Part shown: positions 50,440-60,133 of the stretch, in pieces
How the letters are laid out: every line of letters starts with the position of its first letter
Position numbering within the stretch: position 1 is the first letter of the stretch
NCBI GenBank assembly: GCA_003278465.1
Contig: QCFC01000011.1
Coordinates: forward strand, 1 to 64,000
Reading direction: 5' to 3'
DNA from: Prochlorococcus sp. AG-363-B04
Lineage (GTDB): Bacteria > Cyanobacteriota > Cyanobacteriia > PCC-6307 > Cyanobiaceae
Length of the DNA stretch: 64,000 nt
Notes under the pieces: model-generated
Told to the model about the DNA's origin: nothing
Seen by the model: only the letters and a program-made list of their open reading frames with translations
Databases searched by the model: none
Made by a program: the position numbers and the translations under genes

Positions 50440-50794
50440 AGGTTGTTTAGACACCTAAATCTAGCAGGCGATACTCAAATAGTACATGTAGGATCCAAAG
50501 ACGAAGATACAATACTATTTAAAAAAATAATTCATTATGCGTAAGATGAATAAATTAATAAAATATTAAAAAAATTGTCATTATTTCCTTAATGTATATT
50601 AGTTACTTTATTAGTATATATAGAATCTAACAATACAACATTTATTTAACTTGCTTTACACACTTGAATAAAAAAACAAATCGCTACATGATAGCCTTTT
50701 ATTAATATTTAATATAGTGCGAGAAAATAGGTAAATATCTGAATTATCCTTAATGCTATCCATATAAGTTACTATAAAAAGGAATAAAACCTTA
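50440..50794. other. AT-rich intergenic region, no gene seen
   Basis: About 355 bp between the tRNA-Ser and the inositol-phosphatase-like gene. It is very AT-rich, and short frames have no family features. It should contain the promoters of both flanking genes; TATAAA-like boxes are present but too common here to assign one. Confidence 0.5.
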
Positions 50795-51682
50795 ATGAAT
50801 TCTATGAATTGCGAAATCGCTGCCGAAGAAGCTGGTTTAAAAGCGGATAATCTAAAGGAATTAGTAAAGATTTCCCGTAAAGCCGCAACCAAGGGAGGTG
50901 AGGTTCTGAGAAAATATTATGGAAATATAAGCATGATTGAGAATAAAGGTAGAGAAGGCGATTTAGTCACAAATGCTGATTTAGAAGCTGAGAAAGTTAT
51001 TCTTAAATATCTTTCTAAAAAAACAAGTCATATCTCTATTTTGGCTGAAGAAAGTGGATCTATTGGAAGTAACACTGGTCTTCAATGGTACGTAGATCCA
51101 TTAGATGGTACAACAAATTTTGCTCATAATTATCCATTTTTTGCAACATCAATTGGACTTTGCTGGCAAGGGAAACCTATTCTTGGTTCTATTTGTATCC
51201 CTTTTTTAAAAGAGGTTTATTGGGGAGCCCCCGGCATAGGAGCCTTTTGTAATAAGACGCAAATACATGTTTCCTATTGTAATAGCCTTAAGGATTCTCT
51301 ACTTGTTACAGGTTTTGCATATGACAGACATGTACGTTTAGATAACAATTACGCAGAATTCTGTTGGCTAACTCATAGGACTAGGGGTGTTAGAAGAGGT
51401 GGTGCAGCCGCAGTAGATCTAGCATTTGTAGCCGCAGGTCGATTAGATGGCTACTGGGAAAGAGGCCTTTCAGCTTGGGATCTTGCTGCTGGTGTAGCAA
51501 TAGTTGAACTTGCAGGGGGGAAAATTAATGACTATAGAAATAGCGAATTTAATTTAAATACAGGAAGAGTGCTTGCATGTACACCTTCTCTGGAGGAACC
51601 ACTCATAAAGGAATTGGAAAATATTCCTCCATTAAATGGAGCGAGTTTTGGTGCACCGGAAATCAAGGCAATAGGATCTTAA
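50795..51682 (+). CDS. Inositol monophosphatase family protein
   Basis: A 295-residue Mg-dependent, Li-sensitive type phosphatase. Metal ligands are clear: the AEESG motif near residue 87 and WYVDPLDGTTNFAHNYPFFA near 104, with AWDLAAGVAIVELAGGKI near 230. The family acts on inositol phosphates, but cyanobacterial members may also act on histidinol phosphate or 3'-phosphoadenosine compounds. Its position 21 bp before hisZ makes a histidinol-phosphatase role conceivable, but this is only context. A PSI-like N-terminal extension of about 25 residues precedes the core. Confidence 0.88.
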   Translation: MNSMNCEIAAEEAGLKADNLKELVKISRKAATKGGEVLRKYYGNISMIENKGREGDLVTNADLEAEKVILKYLSKKTSHISILAEESGSIGSNTGLQWYVDPLDGTTNFAHNYPFFATSIGLCWQGKPILGSICIPFLKEVYWGAPGIGAFCNKTQIHVSYCNSLKDSLLVTGFAYDRHVRLDNNYAEFCWLTHRTRGVRRGGAAAVDLAFVAAGRLDGYWERGLSAWDLAAGVAIVELAGGKINDYRNSEFNLNTGRVLACTPSLEEPLIKELENIPPLNGASFGAPEIKAIGS

Positions 51683-51703
51683 AGTTAATCGTGGTAACCA
51701 GGG

Positions 51704-52906
51704 ATGGCCCTGCAACCTGCAACGGGTGCAAGAGATCTAAACCCAAGACAAGTTGAGCTCAATCAATTGCTGAGCAAAAGACTGTCTAAGGTTTATAAGA
51801 AATGGGGCTACGAAGAAGTCTCCCCACCAAGAGTAGAAAGAATTGACACTCTGATAGCTGGAGGAGCTATTTCAAGCAATGAAATAGTTAGATTGGTTGC
51901 GGATGAGCCTCTCGGTTTAAGACCAGAGATGACAGCATCCATCGCTAGAGCTGCATTTACAAGACTCTCAGGGAGACCTCGGCCCTTAAGACTTTGGGCT
52001 TGTGGCACTATTTTTGAAACTAAAATAGCTGCAGAGGGAGGTATTTCAATTGAAGAAAACCTCCATAGCGGTGTTGAATTATTTGGGGCAAATAATATTA
52101 GTGCCGAGATGGAACTATTATCTCTTCTTCTAGAAGCGCTAGAAACACTGGATCTGGAAAGCAGATACAAGCCAAGATTACTAATTGGACATACTGGGTT
52201 AATGGATTTAATTTTACAGGAGTTTGAGGATGAACAGAGAGAGGAAATTAAAGCATCATTAATTAATTTTGATGCTATTTCTTTAGACAAAATGGAAATA
52301 TCTGAACAAAAAAGAAAATTTCTACAGGCAATTCAAGAAATGAGAGGTCTACCCATTACTACAATTAAAAACTTAAGCACAATGATAGGAAATAATGTAG
52401 TAATTAATGACTTGAAAAGATTATTTTTGATGATTGGACCAATTGCTGACTCAAAAAACGTAACTCTTCATCTAGACCCAACATTTCAACCTCATTTCGA
52501 ACTCTATACTGGCCTAGTATTTCAACTTATTTGTCAAGGGACATCAGCTCCAGTAGTAATTGCGAGAGGAGGAAGATATGATGGACTGGTAAAACAATGT
52601 GGAGCAAAAGAAGAAAATTCAACCGGTGCTGGATTTAGTTTTGACATTGAAGATATTAGAGAACTTGTTACATCCTCATTTAGAATTGATAATGATCAAG
52701 AAAAAACTCTTATCGCATATAGCAAGGAGTCCTCGCTAGAAAGAGCTTTCTCTATTCAGAGAGGACTACACAAAAAAGGTACGACTGCAATAGTTGAACT
52801 TGACTACTGTCAAAATAAAGAGGAAGCTATGGAAAGACTTAAAGAGCGAGGTTGTGTCAAATTAATTTGGGTAGAAGCCTTGGATGCAAATCAAGTAACC
52901 TATTAG
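51704..52906 (+). CDS. hisZ: ATP phosphoribosyltransferase regulatory subunit HisZ
   Basis: HisZ is a catalytically inactive relative of histidyl-tRNA synthetase that activates short-form HisG, the first enzyme of histidine synthesis. The 400-residue protein keeps class II fold blocks (YEEVSPPRVERIDTLIAGG, then LRPEMTASIARAAFTRL and RPLRLWACGTIFE) and the glycine-rich VVIARGGRYDGLVKQCG. It lacks the C-terminal anticodon-binding domain of a normal length HisRS, which argues for HisZ over HisS. It lies 21 bp after the phosphatase gene and 2 bp before the ferredoxin gene. Confidence 0.9.
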   Translation: MALQPATGARDLNPRQVELNQLLSKRLSKVYKKWGYEEVSPPRVERIDTLIAGGAISSNEIVRLVADEPLGLRPEMTASIARAAFTRLSGRPRPLRLWACGTIFETKIAAEGGISIEENLHSGVELFGANNISAEMELLSLLLEALETLDLESRYKPRLLIGHTGLMDLILQEFEDEQREEIKASLINFDAISLDKMEISEQKRKFLQAIQEMRGLPITTIKNLSTMIGNNVVINDLKRLFLMIGPIADSKNVTLHLDPTFQPHFELYTGLVFQLICQGTSAPVVIARGGRYDGLVKQCGAKEENSTGAGFSFDIEDIRELVTSSFRIDNDQEKTLIAYSKESSLERAFSIQRGLHKKGTTAIVELDYCQNKEEAMERLKERGCVKLIWVEALDANQVTY

Positions 52907-52908
52907 CC

Positions 52909-53133
52909 ATGCCACATACTATAGTTTCAAATATTTGCGAAGGGATCGCAGATTGTCAAGATGCATGCCCAGTTGGCTGCATCCATAAAGGAGAAGGTAT
53001 GAATAAAAAAGGGACAGATTATTACTTCATAAATTACACAACATGCATAGATTGTGGTATTTGCTTAAAAGTGTGTCCTGTTGAAGGGGCTATTATTTCA
53101 GAAGAAAGACCAGATCTCCAGATTAATAGTTAA
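52909..53133 (+). CDS. Dicluster (7Fe/8Fe-type) ferredoxin
   Basis: A 74-residue iron-sulfur protein starting MPHTIVSNICEGIADCQ. Cysteines fall in two groups: Cys10, Cys16, Cys20 and Cys24 (the last two in the CPVGC stretch), and CIDCGICLKVCPVEG, a textbook CxxCxxCxxxCP. The spacing of the first group (C-x5-C-x3-C-x3-C) resembles bacterial 7Fe ferredoxins, so one cluster may be 3Fe-4S. It should carry electrons at low potential; its partner is unknown. The frame opens earlier inside hisZ, but the ATG at 52909, 2 bp after the hisZ stop, is the sensible start. Confidence 0.9.
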   Translation: MPHTIVSNICEGIADCQDACPVGCIHKGEGMNKKGTDYYFINYTTCIDCGICLKVCPVEGAIISEERPDLQINS

Positions 53134-53221
53134 ATTTTGTAGAAGGTACGGAGACCTACCCAAAAATAGGGTTGAAAAATCATGCATTTAGTTACTATCT
53201 TCTTTAAAAAACAACTTAAAA

Positions 53222-55138
53222 ATGTCACCAAAAGAAACTGGTCAGATTCAGATTCACACAGAGAACATATTTCCCATCATAAAAAAAGCAGTTTATTCTG
53301 GTCACGAGGTTTTTTTAAGAGAATTAATTAGCAATGGTCTTGATGCTATAAAAAAAAGGAGAATGGCATCTATAGCAGGGGACTGTTCAGAAGCAGATGA
53401 ATCATATATAAATATCAAATTAGATAGAGAGAATATGACTATAACAATTTCTGATAATGGGATAGGAATGACTTCAAACGAAATAAAAAAATACATTAAT
53501 CAAGTGGCTTTTTCAAGTGCTGAGAGTTTTCTAGAGAAATACAAACAAAATGGTGATGAAATTATTGGACATTTTGGTTTGGGTTTTTACTCAAGTTTCA
53601 TGGTTGCATCCAATGTAGAAATTATTACACGCTCAGCCTCACCAGAAAGTGAGCCCGTTCGATGGACTTGCGATGGATCACCAAACTTCACCTTGGAAAA
53701 TGCCTTAAAAGAAGAACCAGGAACAGATATTATTCTCCATTTAATGGAAGAAGAAAAAGAATATATAGAGCCTTCAAGAATTAAGAATCTTATAAAAAAA
53801 TATTGCGATTTTATGCCAGTTAGAATACAACTTGAAGGTGAGGTATTAAATAAACAGAATCCATTATGGAGAAAGAATATAAATGAACTTAAAGAGGAAG
53901 ATTATATTGAATTATATAGATATCTCTATCCCTATCAAGGCGACCCTCTTCTATGGGTACATCTTAATACAGATTATCCCTACAACCTACAGGGTATTCT
54001 CTATTTCCCAAGACAAATAGGCAGGGCAGATTGGGACAAGGGAGAAATACAATTATATTGTAATCAAGTATTTGTTAGTGATTCCATAAAAGAAATTGTC
54101 CCTAGATACCTACTTCCTTTAAAAGGCGTCATCGATTCTCCAGATATACCTCTTAATGTAAGCAGAAGTGCACTACAAACAGATCGTAGAGTCAAGTCGA
54201 TAGGTAATTTCGTTGCAAAAAAAGTATGCGACAAGTTAAAACAAATTAAATCAGAGAACCCAGAATTCTATGCAGAGGCATGGGAATCATTAGGGCCTTT
54301 TGTTAAAATCGGAGCAATTGAGGATGAGAAGTTTGCCGATCAAATAGAGAATTTAATCTTATTTGGTTCAAATAAATCTTCATCAGAGGTTACTAACGAA
54401 GAGATAAAAGATCAGAGTTATATTACTTTTAATGAGAATACCTATACAAACCTTAATTCATATCTAGAACGCATTACTAATAAATCAAACAAAAAAGTAT
54501 TATATTGCACAGATGAGATAGCTCAGGCAAATGCACTCAGCCTGTGGACTTCTCAAGGAACAGAAGTTTTAAAAGCAGAAACGGTTATAGACACTCAATT
54601 TCTTCCATGGCTTGAAGCTCGTCATAAAGATGTAAATTTTGTTCGTGTTGATGCTGAACTAGATGAGACTCTTAGCGAACAATCCGATGAGATATGCGAC
54701 AACGAAGGGGAAACAAAATCGGAGACATTGAGGAAGATAGTACAAGAAGCAATAAGCAACAAGAACGTAACCATTCAAGTTCAATCATTAAAAGGTGATG
54801 ATTCCCCTGCTGCTCTAATACTTCTACCAGAACAAATGAGACGTATAAATGACCTAGGAGCTTTAATGGAACAACGACTTCCAGGGCTTCCAGAACATCA
54901 TGTTCTGCTTTTGAATATGCGCCACAAACTGGTTGAAAATCTAATCAAACTCTCATCAGGCTCAATATTGGTCGCAAACCAAGCAGATTCCCCCTCGCAA
55001 AGTATGGCTTTAGATCTTGCGAGATATATATATGACATGGCAAAACTTGGTGTAGGAGGGCTTGAGGCCAGTGAAATCCCTCCTTTTCAAACTCGAACAG
55101 CTAAGCTTTTAGGTAGTCTCGTAGAAAAAGCTATCTAA
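53222..55138 (+). CDS. htpG: Hsp90 chaperone HtpG
   Basis: A 638-residue bacterial Hsp90. The GHKL ATPase domain shows [17 protein letters not shown] (the usual SNASDA reads SNGLDA here), [20 protein letters not shown], and [14 protein letters not shown]. The middle domain has [20 protein letters not shown] and [20 protein letters not shown] with the catalytic-loop Arg. The dimerisation end includes [19 protein letters not shown]. HtpG in cyanobacteria supports heat and oxidative stress tolerance. It follows the ferredoxin gene after 88 bp. Confidence 0.96.
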   Translation: MSPKETGQIQIHTENIFPIIKKAVYSGHEVFLRELISNGLDAIKKRRMASIAGDCSEADESYINIKLDRENMTITISDNGIGMTSNEIKKYINQVAFSSAESFLEKYKQNGDEIIGHFGLGFYSSFMVASNVEIITRSASPESEPVRWTCDGSPNFTLENALKEEPGTDIILHLMEEEKEYIEPSRIKNLIKKYCDFMPVRIQLEGEVLNKQNPLWRKNINELKEEDYIELYRYLYPYQGDPLLWVHLNTDYPYNLQGILYFPRQIGRADWDKGEIQLYCNQVFVSDSIKEIVPRYLLPLKGVIDSPDIPLNVSRSALQTDRRVKSIGNFVAKKVCDKLKQIKSENPEFYAEAWESLGPFVKIGAIEDEKFADQIENLILFGSNKSSSEVTNEEIKDQSYITFNENTYTNLNSYLERITNKSNKKVLYCTDEIAQANALSLWTSQGTEVLKAETVIDTQFLPWLEARHKDVNFVRVDAELDETLSEQSDEICDNEGETKSETLRKIVQEAISNKNVTIQVQSLKGDDSPAALILLPEQMRRINDLGALMEQRLPGLPEHHVLLLNMRHKLVENLIKLSSGSILVANQADSPSQSMALDLARYIYDMAKLGVGGLEASEIPPFQTRTAKLLGSLVEKAI

Positions 55139-55214
55139 ATACAGGAATTTTGATTTGTCGAATTTGATAGAATCGTATTTATATCTGAAACCTAATCGAG
55201 AAAGGAGATCACAG

Positions 55215-55451
55215 ATGTCAAGAGTATGCCAACTCACTGGTACTAAAGCCAATAACGGTATGGCTGTAAGCCATTCACATATACGTACAAAAAAGCTCCA
55301 ACAGGCTAATTTGCAGCAAAGAAAGCTGTGGTGGGCAGAAGGGAAAAGATGGGTAAACCTAAAGGTTACTACCAGAGCACTAAAAACTATTCAAAAGAAA
55401 GGTCTGGGTCCCTATGCTAAATCACTAGGTGTTGACCTTAGCAAATTTTAA
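55215..55451 (+). CDS. rpmB: Ribosomal protein L28
   Basis: A 78-residue 50S protein with the family opening [20 protein letters not shown] and the helical [20 protein letters not shown]. The frame is open upstream to 55155, but a strong ribosome site AGGAG (55203-55207) places the start at 55215, and the resulting length is exactly that of L28. It lies 76 bp after htpG. Confidence 0.96.
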   Translation: MSRVCQLTGTKANNGMAVSHSHIRTKKLQQANLQQRKLWWAEGKRWVNLKVTTRALKTIQKKGLGPYAKSLGVDLSKF

Positions 55452-55546
55452 AAGATTGATTATTTACTAAAATAATAAGATTTACTCCTAGATTCTTAAT
55501 TTTTAAGATATCACAAATGTTCCATAAATATTTTAATTAGATTCTC

Positions 55547-55594
55547 ATGTGAAGTAATAAATAAATAATCTCATATTTATTTTAGTCTTCACAT
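55547..55594. promoter_or_regulatory. Interrupted inverted repeat upstream of ggpS
   Basis: Arms ATGTGAAG (55547-55554) and CTTCACAT (55587-55594) are exact reverse complements. Inside them, AAATAAATA (55559-55567) pairs exactly with TATTTATTT (55574-55582). A 4-by-4 internal mismatch separates the two stems and the loop is ATCTCA. It has no T run, so it is a poor terminator; it covers the expected -35 region of the TATAAT box that follows. It may act as an operator or an RNA element. Confidence 0.55.
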
Positions 55595-55602
55595 TTAGCT
55601 GA

Positions 55603-55608
55603 TATAAT
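55603..55608 (+). promoter_or_regulatory. Putative -10 box (TATAAT) for the ggpS operon
   Basis: A perfect TATAAT hexamer about 82 nt before the ggpS ATG and about 150 nt after rpmB. The expected -35 zone (about 55580-55585, TTTTAG) is weak and lies inside the inverted repeat. Assigned by motif and position only. Confidence 0.4.
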
Positions 55609-55689
55609 TAAGAAAAGATAAAAGGCCTAGTAAGCTATCTTCCCCTCAGATTGATTATTAATTAATCGATTCCAATCAACCAGAAAATT

Positions 55690-57183
55690 ATGGCCAAGCA
55701 AACAGGTTCAAGTTCATTCATACTCCTTTATCATAGAACTCCATTTGAAGAAAAGATTACTAACACAGGGGAAAGATTATGGGTTGATCAAAAAAGTCCA
55801 AATGGAATAATACCAACATTGAGAAACCTTTTCCGAACAAGAAAAGATGGGACATGGATTGCATGGAGAAAAATTAAAAACAATGAAAACGAAAAGGATG
55901 AGATAATAAAAATGGATCAACCTGCAAAATTTAACTTAAAAAGAATTGCACTAAAAGAAGAAGAAATTCAAAGCTTTTATCATGTGACATCTAAGGAATG
56001 CTTCTGGCCAATATTACATACATTTCCTACACATTTTAATGTTAACAATGCTGACTGGAAGATTTTTGAAAAAGTTAATAAATACTTCGCAGAAGCTGCT
56101 TGCCTGGAAGCTTCTGAAGGAGCCACAGTCTGGGTACATGACTACAATCTTTGGCTAGCACCTGCATTTATTAGGGTTAAAAGACCAGATTTAAAAATAG
56201 CTTTCTTTCATCATACTCCATTCCCCGGGAATGACGTTTTCGCAATTCTTCCATGGAGACGTCAAATAATTGAAAGTTTACTTTGTTGTGATTTAGTAGG
56301 TTTTCATATACCCCGATATACAGAGAATTTTGCAAGAGCAGCAAATTGCTTAATTGGTGCAAATAAAGGACCTAAAGAACCTGTAAGCAAAAATTTCATA
56401 GCAGTAGGGAGTGCTTTAACAGAACCTTATGTAACAAGCTGGTTATCTCATGCAGGAAGGCAAATTCAACTAATTTCATCTCCTGTTGGGACCTCACCAG
56501 ATTTAATTCAAAACATTATCAAACAGGAGGAAGTCCAAAAACACTGTGAAGAAATTGATAAAGGAACTAAAAAGAATAGAAAACTTATAATCTCAGCAAG
56601 TAGAGTAGATTACACTAAAGGAAATGAAGAGCTACTTCTTTGCTTTGAAAGACTTTTAGAAAGAAATAAAGATCTACATGGGAAGGTTGTTTTGATGCTT
56701 GCATGTGTTGCTGCTGCATCTGGAATGAAAATATACGATGACACTCAGAGATCTATAGAGGAAATGGTTGGCCGAATAAACGGAAGGTTTAGCTGTATTG
56801 ATTGGGTTCCTATTCGACTATCTACAAGACGTATTCCTTATGAAGAAATGGTTGCATGGTTCCTTAAGGCAGATATTTGCTGGATCACACCACTCAGAGA
56901 TGGGCTCAACCTGGTCGCAAAGGAATATGCAGCAGCACGAAAAAATAAAGGTGGTGTTCTAGTTCTATCTGAGTTCACAGGTGCCTCCGTTCTTTTAGAT
57001 GGAGCTGTCCTTACAAACCCCTATTCTCATAGGCAAATGGACGAAGCTATAGAAAAAGCCATAAATATGACCAAAGATGAACAGTTCGAAAGAATGTCTT
57101 CTATGACAACAGCCGTAGAATCATATACAGTCAAAGATTGGGCAGAAGAGCAGATGCAAAAACTTGACAATTTCACTGATTAA
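55690..57183 (+). CDS. ggpS: Glucosylglycerol-phosphate synthase
   Basis: GgpS transfers glucose from ADP-glucose to glycerol 3-phosphate, giving glucosylglycerol phosphate, the precursor of a major salt-protective solute of cyanobacteria. The 497-residue protein is a GT20 enzyme related to trehalose-phosphate synthase: VWVHDYNLWLAPAFIRV near residue 150, FFHHTPFPGNDVFAILPWR, then SRVDYTKGNEELL near 303, and the acceptor-side LRDGLNLVAKEYAAAR with LSEFTGASVLL. There is no fused phosphatase domain. The neighbouring ggtBCDA transporter supports GgpS over trehalose-phosphate synthase. It is separated from ggtB by 6 bp. Confidence 0.92.
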   Translation: MAKQTGSSSFILLYHRTPFEEKITNTGERLWVDQKSPNGIIPTLRNLFRTRKDGTWIAWRKIKNNENEKDEIIKMDQPAKFNLKRIALKEEEIQSFYHVTSKECFWPILHTFPTHFNVNNADWKIFEKVNKYFAEAACLEASEGATVWVHDYNLWLAPAFIRVKRPDLKIAFFHHTPFPGNDVFAILPWRRQIIESLLCCDLVGFHIPRYTENFARAANCLIGANKGPKEPVSKNFIAVGSALTEPYVTSWLSHAGRQIQLISSPVGTSPDLIQNIIKQEEVQKHCEEIDKGTKKNRKLIISASRVDYTKGNEELLLCFERLLERNKDLHGKVVLMLACVAAASGMKIYDDTQRSIEEMVGRINGRFSCIDWVPIRLSTRRIPYEEMVAWFLKADICWITPLRDGLNLVAKEYAAARKNKGGVLVLSEFTGASVLLDGAVLTNPYSHRQMDEAIEKAINMTKDEQFERMSSMTTAVESYTVKDWAEEQMQKLDNFTD

Positions 57184-57189
57184 AAAGAT

Positions 57190-58455
57190 ATGAAACCTAA
57201 AGTATTGTTTGTAATAAGTATATTGATATCATCATTTACTTTTGTAGCAAATAAGTCAGTTGCAAAAACTTCTCCAAGTAAACACATCAACATATTAATG
57301 CCAGCACCATTTGCAGACTCAACAAAAGATTTAATCAATAAATTTAATGTGGAAAACAAAGACAATATAATTATTAATGTCACACGAGGTCCATTAGAAA
57401 CAGAATCAGTCTCTGATTTGGCAATAAGTAGTCTAATGTTAGAGAAAAGCCCATTTGATATTTTATTAATTGACGTCACATGGCTTCCTAAATATGCTGC
57501 AGCAGGATGGCTATCATCATTAGACAAATGGATAACTCAGGAAGACTTAAATAAAATTGCCATAGGAGCACAAAAAGGTAATAAGTTTAAAAATAAAGTT
57601 TATAGGTGGCCATTTGTTGCTGATATGGGACTTCTATACTGGAGAAAAGATTTAATGGAGAAGCCACCGAGAACAAATAATGAGTTAATTAAAATAAGTA
57701 AGGAATTAATACAGAAAAAGAAAGTAAAATATGGATATGTATGGCAAGGAAGACAATATGAAGGACTGAGTTGTGTCTTCCTAGAAGTTCTATATGGTTT
57801 TGGCGGGGAATGGTTGGACGAGAATGGGGCTATTCACTTAGATAAGCAACCAAGTATTAATGCTGCCAAGTGGCTTAAGAAACTAATCAAAGACGGAATT
57901 ACACCAAAAGCAGTTACAAACTATTCCGAACCTGAAAGTCTTCAATTATTTGAATCAGGAGAGGTGGCATTTATGAGGAATTGGCCGTATGCATGGTCTG
58001 AATTACAAAAACCTTCAAGTGTAGTAAGAGGAAAGGTTGGGGTTACAACTATGGTTGCAGAGATAGGAAATAATCCAACATCAACATTAGGAAGTTGGGG
58101 TTTTTCTATCATAAAAACATCGAAAAATCCCCAAGATGCATTCAAGGTTATAAAATATCTAACATCAATCAAATCACAAAAGCATTTATTCCTCAAATAT
58201 GGCTATACCCCGATAAGTTCAGAGATATTTAAAGATGTTGATATACTTAAAAATTCACCAATAATAACTGCCCTTTACAAAGGCCTAACAGTTTCAGAAC
58301 CCAGACCTCAGACACCATTATATGCACAAATTAGTGATGTTCTACAGCGACATCTTAGTGAAATACTTACAGGAGATGGTGAAGTTTCTGAAACCATGAA
58401 TAGAGCTCATAGTATTTCTAATCAAATTCTTCAATCAGCGGGTAGCAATAAATGA
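57190..58455 (+). CDS. ggtB: Glucosylglycerol ABC transporter, binding protein
   Basis: A 421-residue extracellular sugar-binding protein (family 1). A signal peptide is visible at residues 1-26 (KVLFVISILISSFTFVANKS, then VAK), with no lipobox cysteine, so it is likely soluble in the periplasm. Family features follow: ILMPAPFADSTKDLINKF, then DILLIDVTWLPKYAAAGWL and WPFVADMGLLYWRKDLM. The GgtB identification rests on its position between ggpS and two sugar permease genes. Other sugars, such as sucrose or trehalose, cannot be excluded. Its stop overlaps the ggtC start by 4 nt. Confidence 0.85.
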   Translation: MKPKVLFVISILISSFTFVANKSVAKTSPSKHINILMPAPFADSTKDLINKFNVENKDNIIINVTRGPLETESVSDLAISSLMLEKSPFDILLIDVTWLPKYAAAGWLSSLDKWITQEDLNKIAIGAQKGNKFKNKVYRWPFVADMGLLYWRKDLMEKPPRTNNELIKISKELIQKKKVKYGYVWQGRQYEGLSCVFLEVLYGFGGEWLDENGAIHLDKQPSINAAKWLKKLIKDGITPKAVTNYSEPESLQLFESGEVAFMRNWPYAWSELQKPSSVVRGKVGVTTMVAEIGNNPTSTLGSWGFSIIKTSKNPQDAFKVIKYLTSIKSQKHLFLKYGYTPISSEIFKDVDILKNSPIITALYKGLTVSEPRPQTPLYAQISDVLQRHLSEILTGDGEVSETMNRAHSISNQILQSAGSNK

Positions 58456-59318
58456 TTGGCCTACTTATTCTTCCTGCTGCATTACTAATTATTTTAATAT
58501 TTGGTACACCTTTAATAAGATATATCTGGTTAAGTTTTCATGCCTCATCAGTAATCACGGGACTAGTTCCTATTGCTAACAAAGGTGCTAATTGGCAAAG
58601 GTTAATAAATGATCAAAGATTCTGGCAAGATTCATTTCAGACATTTCGTTTTGCAGCATTGTCTGTAAGCCTAGAATTGTTTATTGCGCTTGCTATTGCT
58701 CTGTTATTAAACCAAAAATGGAGAGGAAGAAACCTTGTAAGAGCTATAACATTATTACCTTGGGCCTTACCCACTACTGTAATGGCTCTGGGATGGAGAT
58801 GGATTTTTAATACTCCATATGGTCCAATTGAACTAATAGTAAACCTAATTGGATTAGATCAATTTAATATTCTTTCTAATCCAAATACAGCTTGGCTCGC
58901 AACAGTATTAGGAGACGTTTGGAAGACAACTCCATTTATAGCTCTGATTCTTCTGGCCGGGCTTCAAACTATCCCTCAAGATCTATATGAAGCATTTAAA
59001 CTTGAAGGAGGATCTAACAAGGAAGCTCTATTTAAAATAACAATCCCAATGCTCAAACCCTATATTCTTTTAAGTATTCTTTTTAGACTGGCACAAGCCT
59101 TTGGTGTTTTTGACCTTATTCAGGTAATGACAGGTGGAGGCCCTGCTGGAAGTACTGAAAGCCTAGCTATATATGCTTACCTTAATGCAATGAGATTCTT
59201 AGATTTCGGATATAGTTCAACCATTATGATCGGCAGTTTCATATTAATTGTATTTAGCTCTATTTTTAGCATATATTTATTTAATAAGTTCAAGAACATA
59301 CAAGGTTACTCAAGATGA
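58452..59318 (+). CDS. ggtC: Glucosylglycerol ABC transporter permease
   Basis: A 288-residue MalF-type permease with six membrane segments. The coupling-loop (EAA) motif is clear: EAFKLEGGSNKEALFKITIP followed by MLKP. The VMTGGGPAGSTESLAIY segment is typical of the MalF/UgpA group. It overlaps ggtB and ggtD by 4 nt each (ATGA), indicating tight translational coupling. Its role as half of the importer channel is inferred from the family and the operon. Confidence 0.87.
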   Translation: MIGLLILPAALLIILIFGTPLIRYIWLSFHASSVITGLVPIANKGANWQRLINDQRFWQDSFQTFRFAALSVSLELFIALAIALLLNQKWRGRNLVRAITLLPWALPTTVMALGWRWIFNTPYGPIELIVNLIGLDQFNILSNPNTAWLATVLGDVWKTTPFIALILLAGLQTIPQDLYEAFKLEGGSNKEALFKITIPMLKPYILLSILFRLAQAFGVFDLIQVMTGGGPAGSTESLAIYAYLNAMRFLDFGYSSTIMIGSFILIVFSSIFSIYLFNKFKNIQGYSR

Positions 59319-60133
59319 AAAAAAACTTAAGTCTACCTATAATTATACTGTTATTCTGGTCATTATTCCCACTCTTATGGCAGCTATACACTTCATTTTG
59401 TACTCCTGAAGCTCTTACACATCCACTAGAAATAATTGAACATCGATGGACCCTAGAAAACTACAGACAAATACTTAAATCAGACCCACCCTTTATAAGG
59501 TACCTTTTTAATAGCATATTATTAGGAATAACAACAACATTACTCACATTAGTATTTTCTTTGCCAGCCGCATATGGCCTAGTAAAAATTAAGCCATATA
59601 AAGCAAAATTAATTCGTATTATTCTTTTTGGGATTGCACTCTTTCCTTATGTTCTACTATTTCTTGCACTTTTAGAAATAGCTAGAGATTTAAATATAGG
59701 AAATAATATTTTAATGCTTAGTATTCCTTATTCAGCCCTATCAATGCCATTAGCCATATTATTACTTACCTCCGCACTAAAAGATATCCCAAGTGAACTT
59801 GAAGAAGCAGCAAAACTAGAAGGACTAAACCTAGCTCAAAGATTAAAATGGATATTAATTCCTTTAATTGCACCAGCAACCTCGAGTACAGCTATTTTAG
59901 TTTTTATTTTCTCTTGGAATGAGTATCCAATAGCATTAACTTGGCTAAGCAACCCAGATCTTTTAACCCTTCCTGTAGCAATTGCAAGAATTGCAGGATC
60001 ATCAGTATATTCAGTTCCTTATGGAGCATATGCAGCTGCAACAGTGCTAGGAGCCTTACCAGTTCTATTAATTGTTATTATATTTCAAAAGCAGATCATC
60101 TCAGGTCTTACTCAAGGAGCAATTAAAGGATGA
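59315..60133 (+). CDS. ggtD: Glucosylglycerol ABC transporter permease
   Basis: A 272-residue MalG-type permease with six membrane segments. The EAA motif reads LEEAAKLEGLNLAQRLKWIL followed by IPLIAPA, and FIFSWNEYPIALTWLSNPD is the usual MalG-group block near the fifth helix. It begins in the ATGA of ggtC and ends in the ATGA of ggtA. It should pair with GgtC in the inner membrane. Confidence 0.87.
   Translation: MKKNLSLPIIILLFWSLFPLLWQLYTSFCTPEALTHPLEIIEHRWTLENYRQILKSDPPFIRYLFNSILLGITTTLLTLVFSLPAAYGLVKIKPYKAKLIRIILFGIALFPYVLLFLALLEIARDLNIGNNILMLSIPYSALSMPLAILLLTSALKDIPSELEEAAKLEGLNLAQRLKWILIPLIAPATSSTAILVFIFSWNEYPIALTWLSNPDLLTLPVAIARIAGSSVYSVPYGAYAAATVLGALPVLLIVIIFQKQIISGLTQGAIKG

Noticed and set aside
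51808-52290. Long open frame on the minus strand inside hisZ
   Set aside because: It has no family features and overlaps a well-supported gene throughout.
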